A DNA stretch of 49,803 bases, from assembly GCA_947259685.1 (NCBI GenBank), contig CAMYNC010000006.1, positions 1 through 49,803 on the forward strand. The letters run 5' to 3'. The DNA comes from an uncultured Desulfuromonadales bacterium (GTDB taxonomy: Bacteria > Desulfobacterota > Desulfuromonadia > Desulfuromonadales > Geopsychrobacteraceae). The notes under the pieces were generated by a model that did not search any database, had not been told where the DNA came from, and saw only the letters and a list, made by a program, of their open reading frames with translations. A program made the position numbers and the translations under genes. The number at the start of each line of letters is the position of its first letter. Within the stretch, counting starts at the first letter, position 1. Positions 7,492 to 14,939 of the stretch are shown here, one piece after another.

Positions 7492-9924
7492 TCAGCCCTT
7501 TTCCTCCACTGGTGCACCGTTTTTTGCGGCCCCTTTTGACGATGCAACCGGAACCTCCAGTTGCTGAAATTGCAGCGGGTTTGAGTTCTTGATGTGAACA
7601 TCCAGCTGTGGAAAGGCAATGGTGATGTTCGCCTCATCAAATCGTTTGACGAGCATGTGGCGTAAATCGCTGGCAATAATCCGATAATCGAAAGACTCCT
7701 GAACCTCAACCCAAAAATAGACACAAAAGATCAGTGCGCTGTCACCGAAATCTTCGAATAAGATGATCGGTTCAGGGTTTTCGAGAATTTGTCCATGTTC
7801 GTCTAAAGCCTTGGCAACGATCTTGGCGACCTCGCGGGTGGGGGATCCATAGGCGACACCAAGCCTCACTTCCAGACGGATCAGTTGGTCGGTAAGGGTC
7901 CAGTTGACGACACTCTTCTGCAAAAAATCACTGTTCGGGACTAGAATATCGACCCCATCATAGCGCCTGACCTGCGAACAACGCAGGCCGATATTGACGA
8001 CCCGCCCCTTGGTTCCCTCAATCTCGACCCGATCGCCTGCCTTGATCGATCTTTCAAAGAGGAGAATGATGCCACTGATAAAATTATTAATCAGCGCCTG
8101 GGCTCCAAAGCCGATCCCGATGGCCAGCGCGCCACCCATAAAGGCAAAGGCGGTTAAGGGGATTTTGACTGTAATCAAGGTAACAATCAGCAGGATAAAT
8201 ATAGCGATGCTCTGCAGAAACTTCTCAACCAGCAGTGCAGCACCCGCTTCAAGCTTCAAGAGTTTTGCCACCAGCCCACTGAGGCGATGTTTCAATAAAG
8301 TTGTCAGCCAAAGCCCGAGGACGAGAATAATCAGGGCTCTGACAACCTTGCTGATGGTTACCGGACGCTCGGCAGTGACCAGCTGACCATCGACGGAGAT
8401 GGTATCCTCAACGACAAAGAGTTCGAAGGTCCAGATTGTGTCAACAAATTCCAAACCTTGCTTAAAGAATCCTTGCACCCGCGCACCAGTCGAGAGGTGC
8501 TGGATAGAAGAGGAGATCTCCTCTTGAAAGCGTTGCGCGTTTCTGACCAGAACGTCGCTCTCTGCAAGCAGTTGGTTTCTAAACTCTGACTGGTTTTTAT
8601 ACGCTGTTATTCTCTGCTGGACCAGGTTGCGCTCTCTTTCGGTAAGTGTCCCTGCGGCCAACTTTTGTTCTTCATTCGAAATCAGATTCTGTGCCAGCTT
8701 GAGATTTGATTCGATATAGACTTGATGCTCATGGATTTTATCAAGGCGCTTGGAAAGCAGTACTGCAGCTTGCTCCAGCTCTGTTTCATCGCGATTGTTT
8801 GCCAGCCGGTAGCGCTCTTGCCAATGAAATATCTCGCCATTTATTGCCATCTCGGAGAGTTTCAGCAATTCGACCATTTCCGCACTGGAATCGGCCTGAA
8901 CCTTACGCGTTTCGACGACCTGCTGAAGATAAGCAATCTCCTTAGTGTGCTGCTCCTGGTCTTTTTGTTGAACCGTGGCTTCACGGGCTTGCTGCAAGGC
9001 AAGTCTGGCCTGATGCAGCTGCTCCTGGTTTCGACTGTTGCTTCTGGTCGCAATCTTCCGATCTTTCTCGAGGGATTTCACCTGTTCCGTAAGGGCCGCG
9101 AGTTTTTTATCGAATTCCTCTTTACTGAAGGAGGCATTGGTCACTGCAACCTGCAGCTGCCGCTCAAGAAATGCTTTTTGCTTATTGTATAAAGAGAGAG
9201 ATTCTTCAATAGCCCTCAGTTGAGCCTTGCTGGCAAGGACCCTTGCCTCCGCCACCTCGTTTTTCAGCTCGGCCAGTTCATGCAGCCAATGCGCTCGGAT
9301 CTGCCCCTCCCCTGCCGAAGGTTTTTCGAGGGATTCATTGACCTGTCGCAAACTTTTTTCCGAGGCAATCAGGACTTGACGAGCCTCACTTTTTTCCTCC
9401 TCGGTCAAAGTTTTCCTGATCTTTTCCTTTGCAATGGCCAGAGCTTGGGCATGAATGCCATCGCGCAGCTCATCCACCAGGCTGATCGGATACGGTGGGG
9501 CTTGATCAAAACCTTGCCAAGCTTCACTTTTTGCCGCCAGATCCTCAAGGGTCAGGTGGGTTTCATTGAGGCTGCGCAGATTTTCGATATGCTTGCCATA
9601 GAAAAATGTGCGGGCATTAAGGAGATACAGCTTTTCTTTAACCTCTTCAGAAGTTGCGCCTAATTGTTCGGGAGGAGTGGTTTCCAGTACGGGTTGGGCG
9701 TTGCTTAGACTCTGGCGAGCCTTAGCCTGAAGTTGCTGCAGGCGCTCTAAACGCTGGTCTGGGTTTTCGGCTGTTTCTTGCCCCGATTTGGCAGTTGGAG
9801 CGGCAAGGTTTTTTACCGGTAGCTGTCCACAAACGATGGTCGGAAAACCGCTTAGCAGGATGACCAGCAACAACCAACCTAAAAGTCCCGTTCGGTTTTG
9901 ACAGGAACAGATGTCAATCGCCAT
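7492..9924 (-). CDS. Large MscS-family mechanosensitive channel with periplasmic coiled coil
   Basis: About 810 aa. I choose ATG 9924 because GGAG stands six bases before it and a signal peptide follows directly (GLLGWLLLVILLSGFPTIVCG); an in-frame start at 10113 would translate through an intergenic palindrome. After the signal peptide comes a long helical, heptad-rich periplasmic region (residues about 45-480), then several membrane helices and the MscS core: the pore helix GGALAIGIGFGAQALINNFISG (about 595-616), the beta domain with GDRVEIEGTKGRVVNIGLR, and the C-terminal alpha/beta domain. This resembles KefA/MscK-type channels that release solutes on hypo-osmotic shock. It converges with the sensor gene and is divergent from the selenoprotein unit. 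Confidence 0.92.
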   Translation of the reverse strand: MAIDICSCQNRTGLLGWLLLVILLSGFPTIVCGQLPVKNLAAPTAKSGQETAENPDQRLERLQQLQAKARQSLSNAQPVLETTPPEQLGATSEEVKEKLYLLNARTFFYGKHIENLRSLNETHLTLEDLAAKSEAWQGFDQAPPYPISLVDELRDGIHAQALAIAKEKIRKTLTEEEKSEARQVLIASEKSLRQVNESLEKPSAGEGQIRAHWLHELAELKNEVAEARVLASKAQLRAIEESLSLYNKQKAFLERQLQVAVTNASFSKEEFDKKLAALTEQVKSLEKDRKIATRSNSRNQEQLHQARLALQQAREATVQQKDQEQHTKEIAYLQQVVETRKVQADSSAEMVELLKLSEMAINGEIFHWQERYRLANNRDETELEQAAVLLSKRLDKIHEHQVYIESNLKLAQNLISNEEQKLAAGTLTERERNLVQQRITAYKNQSEFRNQLLAESDVLVRNAQRFQEEISSSIQHLSTGARVQGFFKQGLEFVDTIWTFELFVVEDTISVDGQLVTAERPVTISKVVRALIILVLGLWLTTLLKHRLSGLVAKLLKLEAGAALLVEKFLQSIAIFILLIVTLITVKIPLTAFAFMGGALAIGIGFGAQALINNFISGIILLFERSIKAGDRVEIEGTKGRVVNIGLRCSQVRRYDGVDILVPNSDFLQKSVVNWTLTDQLIRLEVRLGVAYGSPTREVAKIVAKALDEHGQILENPEPIILFEDFGDSALIFCVYFWVEVQESFDYRIIASDLRHMLVKRFDEANITIAFPQLDVHIKNSNPLQFQQLEVPVASSKGAAKNGAPVEEKG

Positions 9925-10333
9925 CCTTCTCTCCGTTTTCTTTAGAACCCAGTCCGTGATTTTCTTGGCCTTACAAAAAATGGCTCGTTTCCAAATCAGA
10001 AACGTTACCGTAGCCATCCGAATTTTCCGGATGGCTACTAATGAGATGCCGGGTATCTTAGCGTATTGTTGCCTGTAAGTGCACGGAAACCTTTCCGAAG
10101 GGATAGATGACATAACTCAGCTGTGTGGACCGCCGGTCACTGTTCATCAGTGCTGCAACAGTGAAACAAGCTATCAGTTCAAGGTTGTCTGTCAATCAAG
10201 CAAAAAAACCAACAAGCAGTTTTGCGCAAAAATCCATAAATATCTAATATTACAAGTTGCAATGCGACATACTTCATCTATTATTTGGGGGGTGGGTATA
10301 TATTTAAAACTATTGATTTGAAAGGGGTATGAG
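9925..10333. other. Divergent promoter region between mscS-like gene and peroxiredoxin
   Basis: No gene is evident. It contains the palindrome at 10010-10038, and a separate 7-bp inverted repeat (CACTGTT 10138-10144, AACAGTG 10157-10163) that could be a regulator site. The last 130 bases are AT-rich, with a possible -35 TTGCAA near 10256 and an AT-rich box 17 bases later, but the match to a sigma-70 promoter is weak. Confidence 0.45.
10010..10038. repeat. Dispersed palindrome, copy 1
   Basis: GTAGCCATCCG (10010-10020) pairs perfectly over 11 bp with CGGATGGCTAC (10028-10038) around a 7-base loop. A near-identical palindrome is found at 43437-43469. Both are intergenic, which marks them as a small repeat family. 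Confidence 0.7.
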
Positions 10334-10894
10334 ATGCTGAAATCGAAATCGATTCTGTTCCTTGCCATGGCGACTATGCTGCTGGGAATTGTCTTCTCAA
10401 CCAGCGTATTCGCTGCCCAAGAACGACCAGATCTCTCAAAAAAAATCGGCGATCGTTCGCCGATTTTTTCGGTAGCCACCTCTCAGGACTACCTGGCCAG
10501 TTACGATCGTGACTACTATGGTAAACATCACCTGATCCTGACGTTTTTCCCGGCGGCGTTCACCCCAGTCTGAACGGGTGAAATGGAGGCTCATCAGAGA
10601 AATTTGTATCTCTATGAGCGCTACAACACCCGCGTTGCGGGTGTCAGTCGTGACACCATCCCCACCTTGAAGTATTGGACCGAAGACCTGGGATTGACCT
10701 TTCCTATTTTTTCCAACCCGGTCGGCCATCTGGGTATCTGGTTCGGATCTCTGGAAGAAGGGTATCCCATGTTCCGCCGGCGGACCATCATCATCGACAA
10801 GTATGGCGTGATCCGCTATGGCCAAAATGGCACTCCCGACTTTCGGGAAATTCTTCTCACAATAAAACAGTTGCATGAGGAGGAGGATAAATAA
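10334..10894 (+). CDS. prxU: Periplasmic selenocysteine peroxiredoxin (UGA = Sec at residue 80)
   Basis: Thiol-peroxidase (AhpC/TSA family) of 186 aa with recoding of TGA at 10571-10573. The frame continues unbroken through the TGA, and the surrounding residues FFPAAFTPV-U-TGEM align with the peroxiredoxin active site FFPAAFTPVCTGE, so UGA replaces the catalytic peroxidatic cysteine exactly. Downstream family features are normal: VAGVSRDTIPTLKYW, FPIFSNPVGHLG and RRTIIIDKYGVIRYG, the last containing the conserved arginine. An N-terminal signal peptide (LFLAMATMLLGIVFSTSVFAA) predicts export to the periplasm. No cysteine occurs anywhere in the protein, so there is no resolving cysteine; it must be a 1-Sec enzyme relying on an external thiol. 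A SECIS-like hairpin follows the UGA. The next gene overlaps by one base. A conventional reading would split this into two false genes. Confidence 0.9.
10589..10619 (+). promoter_or_regulatory. Candidate bacterial SECIS element
   Basis: GCTCAT (10589-10594) pairs with ATGAGC (10614-10619); after a single bulged C at 10595, AGAGA (10596-10600) pairs with TCTCT (10609-10613). The 8-base apical loop (10601-10608) contains GU (10606-10607), about 33 bases after the UGA, within the spacing usual for bacterial SECIS elements. A weaker hairpin nearer the UGA (GGTGA 10577-10581 with TCATC 10591-10595, GG in the loop) is a competing possibility. Confidence 0.65.
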
Positions 10895-11511
10895 TGCTAT
10901 CAACACTTCTGAGATTTAGCCTCCTGCTTTGCACGCTGCTGTCCTTGACCGCTTGTCTGGCAGCCCAACCGCCCAAAGACCCGTGGGAGGGCATGCGCCA
11001 GGCCGATGGGACAGTCACCTGGATGGAAGAGATCAATTTCACTCCCCCACCCAAACCCTGGCACATCCTTGATATAAGTGAAGACGATTTTTCTTTAGCA
11101 TTTTTCAAATCCTGTACAGGTGACGATCCAGGAACCTTTCCCTGTGAGGCGACCATCGCCTATGCTGGAGAACCCTTCGGTTATTCACAGGACCTCAGGC
11201 AGCGGCAAAAAGAATTTTTCAAACGTTTTTTATGGGCCTCCCGCCTGAAATTCTCCGAACCGGAATTGGTTGAAACCAAGTTCGCCGGCCTCCCGGCCTT
11301 ACTGGTTAATATCCAAGGCACAGAACCCGCCCGCGGGCATCGAGTGAGAAGCAGATTGATTTTTGTCAAACGGGGTGAACGGGTAGAAGCGTTTTTTATG
11401 AACCAATGGCGCTCCAAGGATAATGACTTTAATCCGAGCGAATTCGAGGTATTCGATGCCTTTGCCAGTACCTTCAAGTATGTCAAGCCATCGTTTTATG
11501 AAACCCTCTAA
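10894..11511 (+). CDS. Lipoprotein of unknown function, paired with the peroxiredoxin
   Basis: 205-aa predicted lipoprotein. The signal peptide ends in the lipobox LTAC (cysteine near residue 21). The mature part is a soluble globular domain with no family I recognise; two cysteines (SCTGDDPGTFPC) about ten residues apart may form a disulfide. Its ATG overlaps the stop of the peroxiredoxin gene (TAATG), so the two are translationally coupled. It could help anchor, reduce or deliver substrate to the peroxiredoxin, but this is a guess from context. Confidence 0.8.
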   Translation: MLSTLLRFSLLLCTLLSLTACLAAQPPKDPWEGMRQADGTVTWMEEINFTPPPKPWHILDISEDDFSLAFFKSCTGDDPGTFPCEATIAYAGEPFGYSQDLRQRQKEFFKRFLWASRLKFSEPELVETKFAGLPALLVNIQGTEPARGHRVRSRLIFVKRGERVEAFFMNQWRSKDNDFNPSEFEVFDAFASTFKYVKPSFYETL

Positions 11512-11583
11512 CCTAAACAACACCCGCATAGCAAAATTGTTGGCTGCTTTTTCTCGGTGTTAAAGAGTCTTAGGCTCTCACCC

Positions 11584-12006
11584 TTAACTTTTAACTTTAA
11601 AGTAAACGCGTTGTACGGTGGCGACCACGATTGCGGTCGTCCAGCCGAACATGATGATCCCGTTGGCCGCCTCGAAGGAGGCGAGCAGGCGCCAGCGCTC
11701 ATCGAGAACGATCTCTCCGTATCCCAGGGTGGTAAAGGTGACGGTCGAAAAATAGAGTGCCTGTTCCAAGTCTTTTAACGCGCCCAGAGCCAGATAGGCC
11801 GCTGCCCAGGCCAGGGTCTCCAGCAGCGCGACAACAAACAAGATCAGAATGGTAGTAGCAACCCAGTAGATGCGCGTCCTGCGTAACAACGCCCTCAGGC
11901 CTGTTCTATGCTGCTTGAAATCATGCAGCACCAGCACCATTCCTCCGGCGTGGATGCCGGTTGTCACCACCATCATCAAGGCCGCTATAGCAACATTAAC
12001 CAACAT
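11584..12006 (-). CDS. Two-helix K+-channel-like pore protein (Ion_trans_2)
   Basis: 140 aa with three or four hydrophobic segments. The filter sequence TVTFTTLGYGEIVL (residues about 89-102) matches the T-x-G-Y-G selectivity filter and pore helix of two-transmembrane potassium channels, with an outer helix before it and an inner helix after it (ANGIIMFGWTTAIVVATV). There is no cytoplasmic RCK domain, so gating would be simple or dependent on a partner. It converges with the selenoprotein unit and is separated from the efflux operon by a hairpin at 12058-12089. Confidence 0.85.
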   Translation of the reverse strand: MLVNVAIAALMMVVTTGIHAGGMVLVLHDFKQHRTGLRALLRRTRIYWVATTILILFVVALLETLAWAAAYLALGALKDLEQALYFSTVTFTTLGYGEIVLDERWRLLASFEAANGIIMFGWTTAIVVATVQRVYFKVKS

Positions 12007-12057
12007 AGAACAGCACCTCTCTTTGTTCTTTCAGGTTCCCAGGGCACCTGACGGAAT

Positions 12058-12089
12058 GAACGACCCCGCTGCTTGCTGCGGGGTCGTTC
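12058..12089 (-). terminator. Hairpin downstream of the efflux operon
   Basis: GAACGACCCCGC (12058-12069) pairs with GCGGGGTCGTTC (12078-12089) around an 8-base loop, a perfect 12-bp GC-rich stem. It lies 47 bases after the last efflux gene stop. The T-tract is poor on both strands (GTTTG on plus, ATTCC on minus), so termination may be partial or the hairpin may protect the mRNA 3' end. Confidence 0.6.
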
Positions 12090-12136
12090 GTTTGAATCCG
12101 GCACAGCTTAAATCATCCATTTGCTCCCTTGGTGAG

Positions 12137-13627
12137 CTACTTCAGCACATCATCCCAGGCCTCGGTTCTTTCCCGCATCTCGTCCTTCATTGTCGCAGGC
12201 AATAGTTCTACCGGGTCTCGGTCGTTGCGGATCTCCCAACCACCACCGAGCGCCAGGTAAACCTGAACCAGGTTGGTCGCAACACTCCCCTGGGTCGAGG
12301 TCAGTAAGTCCTGTTGCTGAACATTGGCATTCAAGGTGTTGATCAGGGTATTGAAATCGATCGCCCCCTCCTGGTACTGGATGGTCGCAACATCCACTGC
12401 CCGCTGAGACGCGGCAGCAGCCGAAGAGTAAGACTTAAACTGTTCATGGGACTTGAGGTAAGCAACGATGGCGTTTTCGACATCGCCCTGAGCCTGCAGC
12501 AAGGTGTTCCGGTAATCGACCAGTAACTGCTGGAAGAGCGCGTCCTGCAGCCTGACGTTGCTCTGCAGTCGCCCGTAATTGAAGATGTTCCACTGGAACA
12601 TGCCGAACAGGTTCCAGGTCTCGCTGGTACTCTCGAACAGGTCGCCGGTCTCCATGGCGCTGGTGCCGATGCCGCCACCGATCGACAGATGCGGGTAGAG
12701 TTCGGTTACCGCAAAGCCGATTTGGGCACTCTGGGCGGCAAGTTGGCGCTCGGCAGCGCGGATATCAGGCCGTCGCCTGATCAGATCCTGCGGCATGCCC
12801 AGGGCGACATTGGCCGGCACAGACGGAATCCCAGACTTCTCACTGAGCAAGCTATTGAAGCTGTGGGGCGGTGTTCCCAGCAGGAAGGCCAATGAATTCT
12901 TGAATTGTTGCAGAGAAATCTCCAGCGAGGAGACCGAAGCCTTGGTGTTGTACAGCAATGACTCGGCCTGATCCACGTCCAGCTCGCTGACCTCGCCGGC
13001 GTCGAACTTTGCCTTGGCAACCCGCAGGCTCTCCGCCTGGGCCTTAATGTTGGTCAGTGTCACCTTGAGCCGAGCTTGGAAGGTCCGGATCAGGATGTAG
13101 TTCTGGGCCACCTGAGACACCAGTGACACAAGGGCACCATCATAACTGGCCACGCTGGCATCAAGTTCGGCTGAAGCCGATTCCACCTGGCGTCTGAAGC
13201 GCCCCCAGAAATCAGCCTCCCAGCTGAGATTGAAACCAAGACTGTACTCATTGAAGATGACGTCGCTCGACTTCTCCCTTGTGGCGGCTCCAGAGACCTG
13301 CTGTTGTTGTGGAAACTGGTTGCCGATAGCAATAGCCAGCTGTTGTTGTGACTGCAGCACACGAAGGCCCGCGGATCTTAGCGTCAGGTTCTGTTGGAGA
13401 GCTGTCTCGACCAGTTGATCAAGCTCAGGATCCTGAAAGGCTGTTTTCCACCATTTCGGCTCGACAGCTGGCTCGCTGGTCAAAAGCGGGTCGTTAATTT
13501 CGAGCCAATCGGCTTCGACCACAGCCTTCGGAGGTTGGTAATCAGGGCCAAGATTGATGCAACCGCCGGCCAGCAGCAATAACAGGCCGATGGCGCCTTT
13601 CGCTATAAAACAGAGCAGGCCTCTCAT
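12137..13627 (-). CDS. Outer-membrane efflux lipoprotein, NodT/TolC family
   Basis: 496 aa. The signal peptide ends in lipobox LAGGC (cysteine near residue 23), then the NodT-family opening NLGPDYQPP and a WW motif (PKWWKTAFQDPELDQLV). The body is the two repeated helical-hairpin halves of outer-membrane factors, with typical segments RSAGLRVLQSQQQLAIAIG, LSWEADFWGRFRRQVESA and DLIRRRPDIRAAERQLAAQ. It forms the outer-membrane channel of the tripartite pump encoded upstream. Its ATG overlaps the stop of the adaptor gene by 4 bases. Confidence 0.95.
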   Translation of the reverse strand: MRGLLCFIAKGAIGLLLLLAGGCINLGPDYQPPKAVVEADWLEINDPLLTSEPAVEPKWWKTAFQDPELDQLVETALQQNLTLRSAGLRVLQSQQQLAIAIGNQFPQQQQVSGAATREKSSDVIFNEYSLGFNLSWEADFWGRFRRQVESASAELDASVASYDGALVSLVSQVAQNYILIRTFQARLKVTLTNIKAQAESLRVAKAKFDAGEVSELDVDQAESLLYNTKASVSSLEISLQQFKNSLAFLLGTPPHSFNSLLSEKSGIPSVPANVALGMPQDLIRRRPDIRAAERQLAAQSAQIGFAVTELYPHLSIGGGIGTSAMETGDLFESTSETWNLFGMFQWNIFNYGRLQSNVRLQDALFQQLLVDYRNTLLQAQGDVENAIVAYLKSHEQFKSYSSAAAASQRAVDVATIQYQEGAIDFNTLINTLNANVQQQDLLTSTQGSVATNLVQVYLALGGGWEIRNDRDPVELLPATMKDEMRERTEAWDDVLK

Positions 13628-14730
13628 TCCTGTGCCTCGGAGTCCGCAGTGCCGGTTCTGATCAGGACCGAGGCGGTCGTCCCGACGCGCAGCGCAACCC
13701 CTTCCGGCACCTCATCCAGATGAATCCTCACCGGCACCCGCTGAGCCAGGCGGATCCACTCGAAGGTCGGACTGACATTGGGTAGCAGCTCAAAACCGGT
13801 GCTGCCGTCCTGTTGGGCAATCCCCCAGCCGAGGCTGTCGACAGCCCCTTCGATCGGTTTATCCGGGTAGGCCATCAGGGTGATCAGTGCCGGGTTTCCG
13901 TGACGAATATTCTCGATATAATTCTCCCGGAAAAAACCAACAATCCAGTAACTGTTGATATCGACCAGCGCCAGCACCGGCTGGTTGGCAACGCTCTGGC
14001 TTCCCAACCTCAGGTTCAGGTTGGTCACATAGCCATCCACAGGGGCCCGGACCTGGGTGAATTCCAGGTTCAACTCTGCTTGCCGAACCGCTGCCCTCGC
14101 CTCGCGGATACTGGCATTGGCATCCCCTGCCGCCCCGAGATTGGCCTGGGTCTCCGCCAGGGTCGCTTCCGCCTGATTTAAAGTGGCGCGGGCTTGAGCC
14201 AGGCCGGCTACAGCACCTTTGCGCTTTTCCACCGAGACTTCGTAATTGGCCTTGGCTCGCTCTACCGACTTTTGGGAGGTCGCCTTCTTTGGCAACATCT
14301 CCTGCTGGCGCCCAAACTCCGCCTTGTTCTTTTCGATCGTGGAATCGAGCTGATTGATCCCGCTTTGTGCCTGTCGCACAGCGGCCCGGGCGGCCTCGAC
14401 TTGTGCCCTAGCGGCCTCGACCTGCTGTTCCTGACCGAGATAACTGTCGCCGGTCATATCGTACTGCGCCCGCGCTTGCTCCAGGCTGGCGACGTAGGTG
14501 CGTGGATCGATCTCGAAGAGCAGATCACCGGCCTTGACCAGCTGGTTATCCTTCACCGCGAGCTTGACGATCGGGCCGGAAACGCGCGGCGTGATCTGAA
14601 TGACCTCGGCCCGGACCTGTCCATCCCGGGTCCAGGGGTTGGTGACGTAATCCCAATATTTGAAAAGGACCAGCACCACCGCAACCAGAACTACAACTGC
14701 TGTCAGCAGATATTTCAAAAAGATCTTCAC
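13624..14730 (-). CDS. HlyD/EmrA-type membrane fusion protein (AaeA-like adaptor)
   Basis: 368-aa periplasmic adaptor. An N-terminal anchor helix (YLLTAVVVLVAVVLVLFKYW) is followed by the lipoyl half-motif (VIQITPRVSGPIVKLAVKDNQLVKAGDLLFEIDPRTY), a long coiled-coil hairpin (residues about 80-210), the second lipoyl half (TQVRAPVDGYVTNLNLRLG) and a beta-barrel domain with the family segment YWIVGFFRENYIENI. This last motif is typical of AaeA/EmrA adaptors working with FUSC pumps. It bridges the FUSC inner-membrane protein and the NodT-type channel. Confidence 0.94.
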   Translation of the reverse strand: MKIFLKYLLTAVVVLVAVVLVLFKYWDYVTNPWTRDGQVRAEVIQITPRVSGPIVKLAVKDNQLVKAGDLLFEIDPRTYVASLEQARAQYDMTGDSYLGQEQQVEAARAQVEAARAAVRQAQSGINQLDSTIEKNKAEFGRQQEMLPKKATSQKSVERAKANYEVSVEKRKGAVAGLAQARATLNQAEATLAETQANLGAAGDANASIREARAAVRQAELNLEFTQVRAPVDGYVTNLNLRLGSQSVANQPVLALVDINSYWIVGFFRENYIENIRHGNPALITLMAYPDKPIEGAVDSLGWGIAQQDGSTGFELLPNVSPTFEWIRLAQRVPVRIHLDEVPEGVALRVGTTASVLIRTGTADSEAQE

Positions 14731-14733
14731 TCA

Positions 14734-14937
14734 TTACCCCTTGATAACGAACGTCCCGATCAGGACGGTGTAGATAACCATAAGCGCCAGGAAGACCAGC
14801 GGCGGATAATAAAAGTATTTCGACAACCGATAGCGATTGAGTAAACGCGCCGTCACCAGGGCGACAACAACCCCCAAAAAACTCGCAATCAGTAACGGTG
14901 GTAAGAAGACCCCACCGATGGCAAATTCGTGTGGCAT
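14734..14937 (-). CDS. Small DUF1656 (AaeX-like) membrane protein
   Basis: 67 aa from ATG 14937, chosen over an upstream in-frame start at 14961 because the family begins MPHEFxIGGVFLPPLL and the start then falls 2 bases after the FUSC stop. Two membrane helices are visible: the LPPLLIASFLGVVVALVTA segment and the YYPPLVFLALMVIYTVLIG segment. DUF1656/AaeX proteins regularly accompany FUSC-type efflux systems; their exact role is not known. It ends 3 bases before the adaptor start. Confidence 0.9.
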   Translation of the reverse strand: MPHEFAIGGVFLPPLLIASFLGVVVALVTARLLNRYRLSKYFYYPPLVFLALMVIYTVLIGTFVIKG

Positions 14938-14939
14938 CC

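Noticed and set aside
9925..10113. N-terminal extension of the MscS-like channel
   Set aside because: It would translate an intergenic palindrome and place the signal peptide about 75 residues inside the protein; ATG 9924 has its own ribosome site.
10571..10573. TGA as an ordinary stop, giving a short secreted protein and a separate downstream gene
   Set aside because: The frame continues directly into the rest of the peroxiredoxin fold, the TGA replaces the catalytic residue exactly, and a SECIS-like hairpin follows. A pseudogene is less likely because the rest of the gene is intact.
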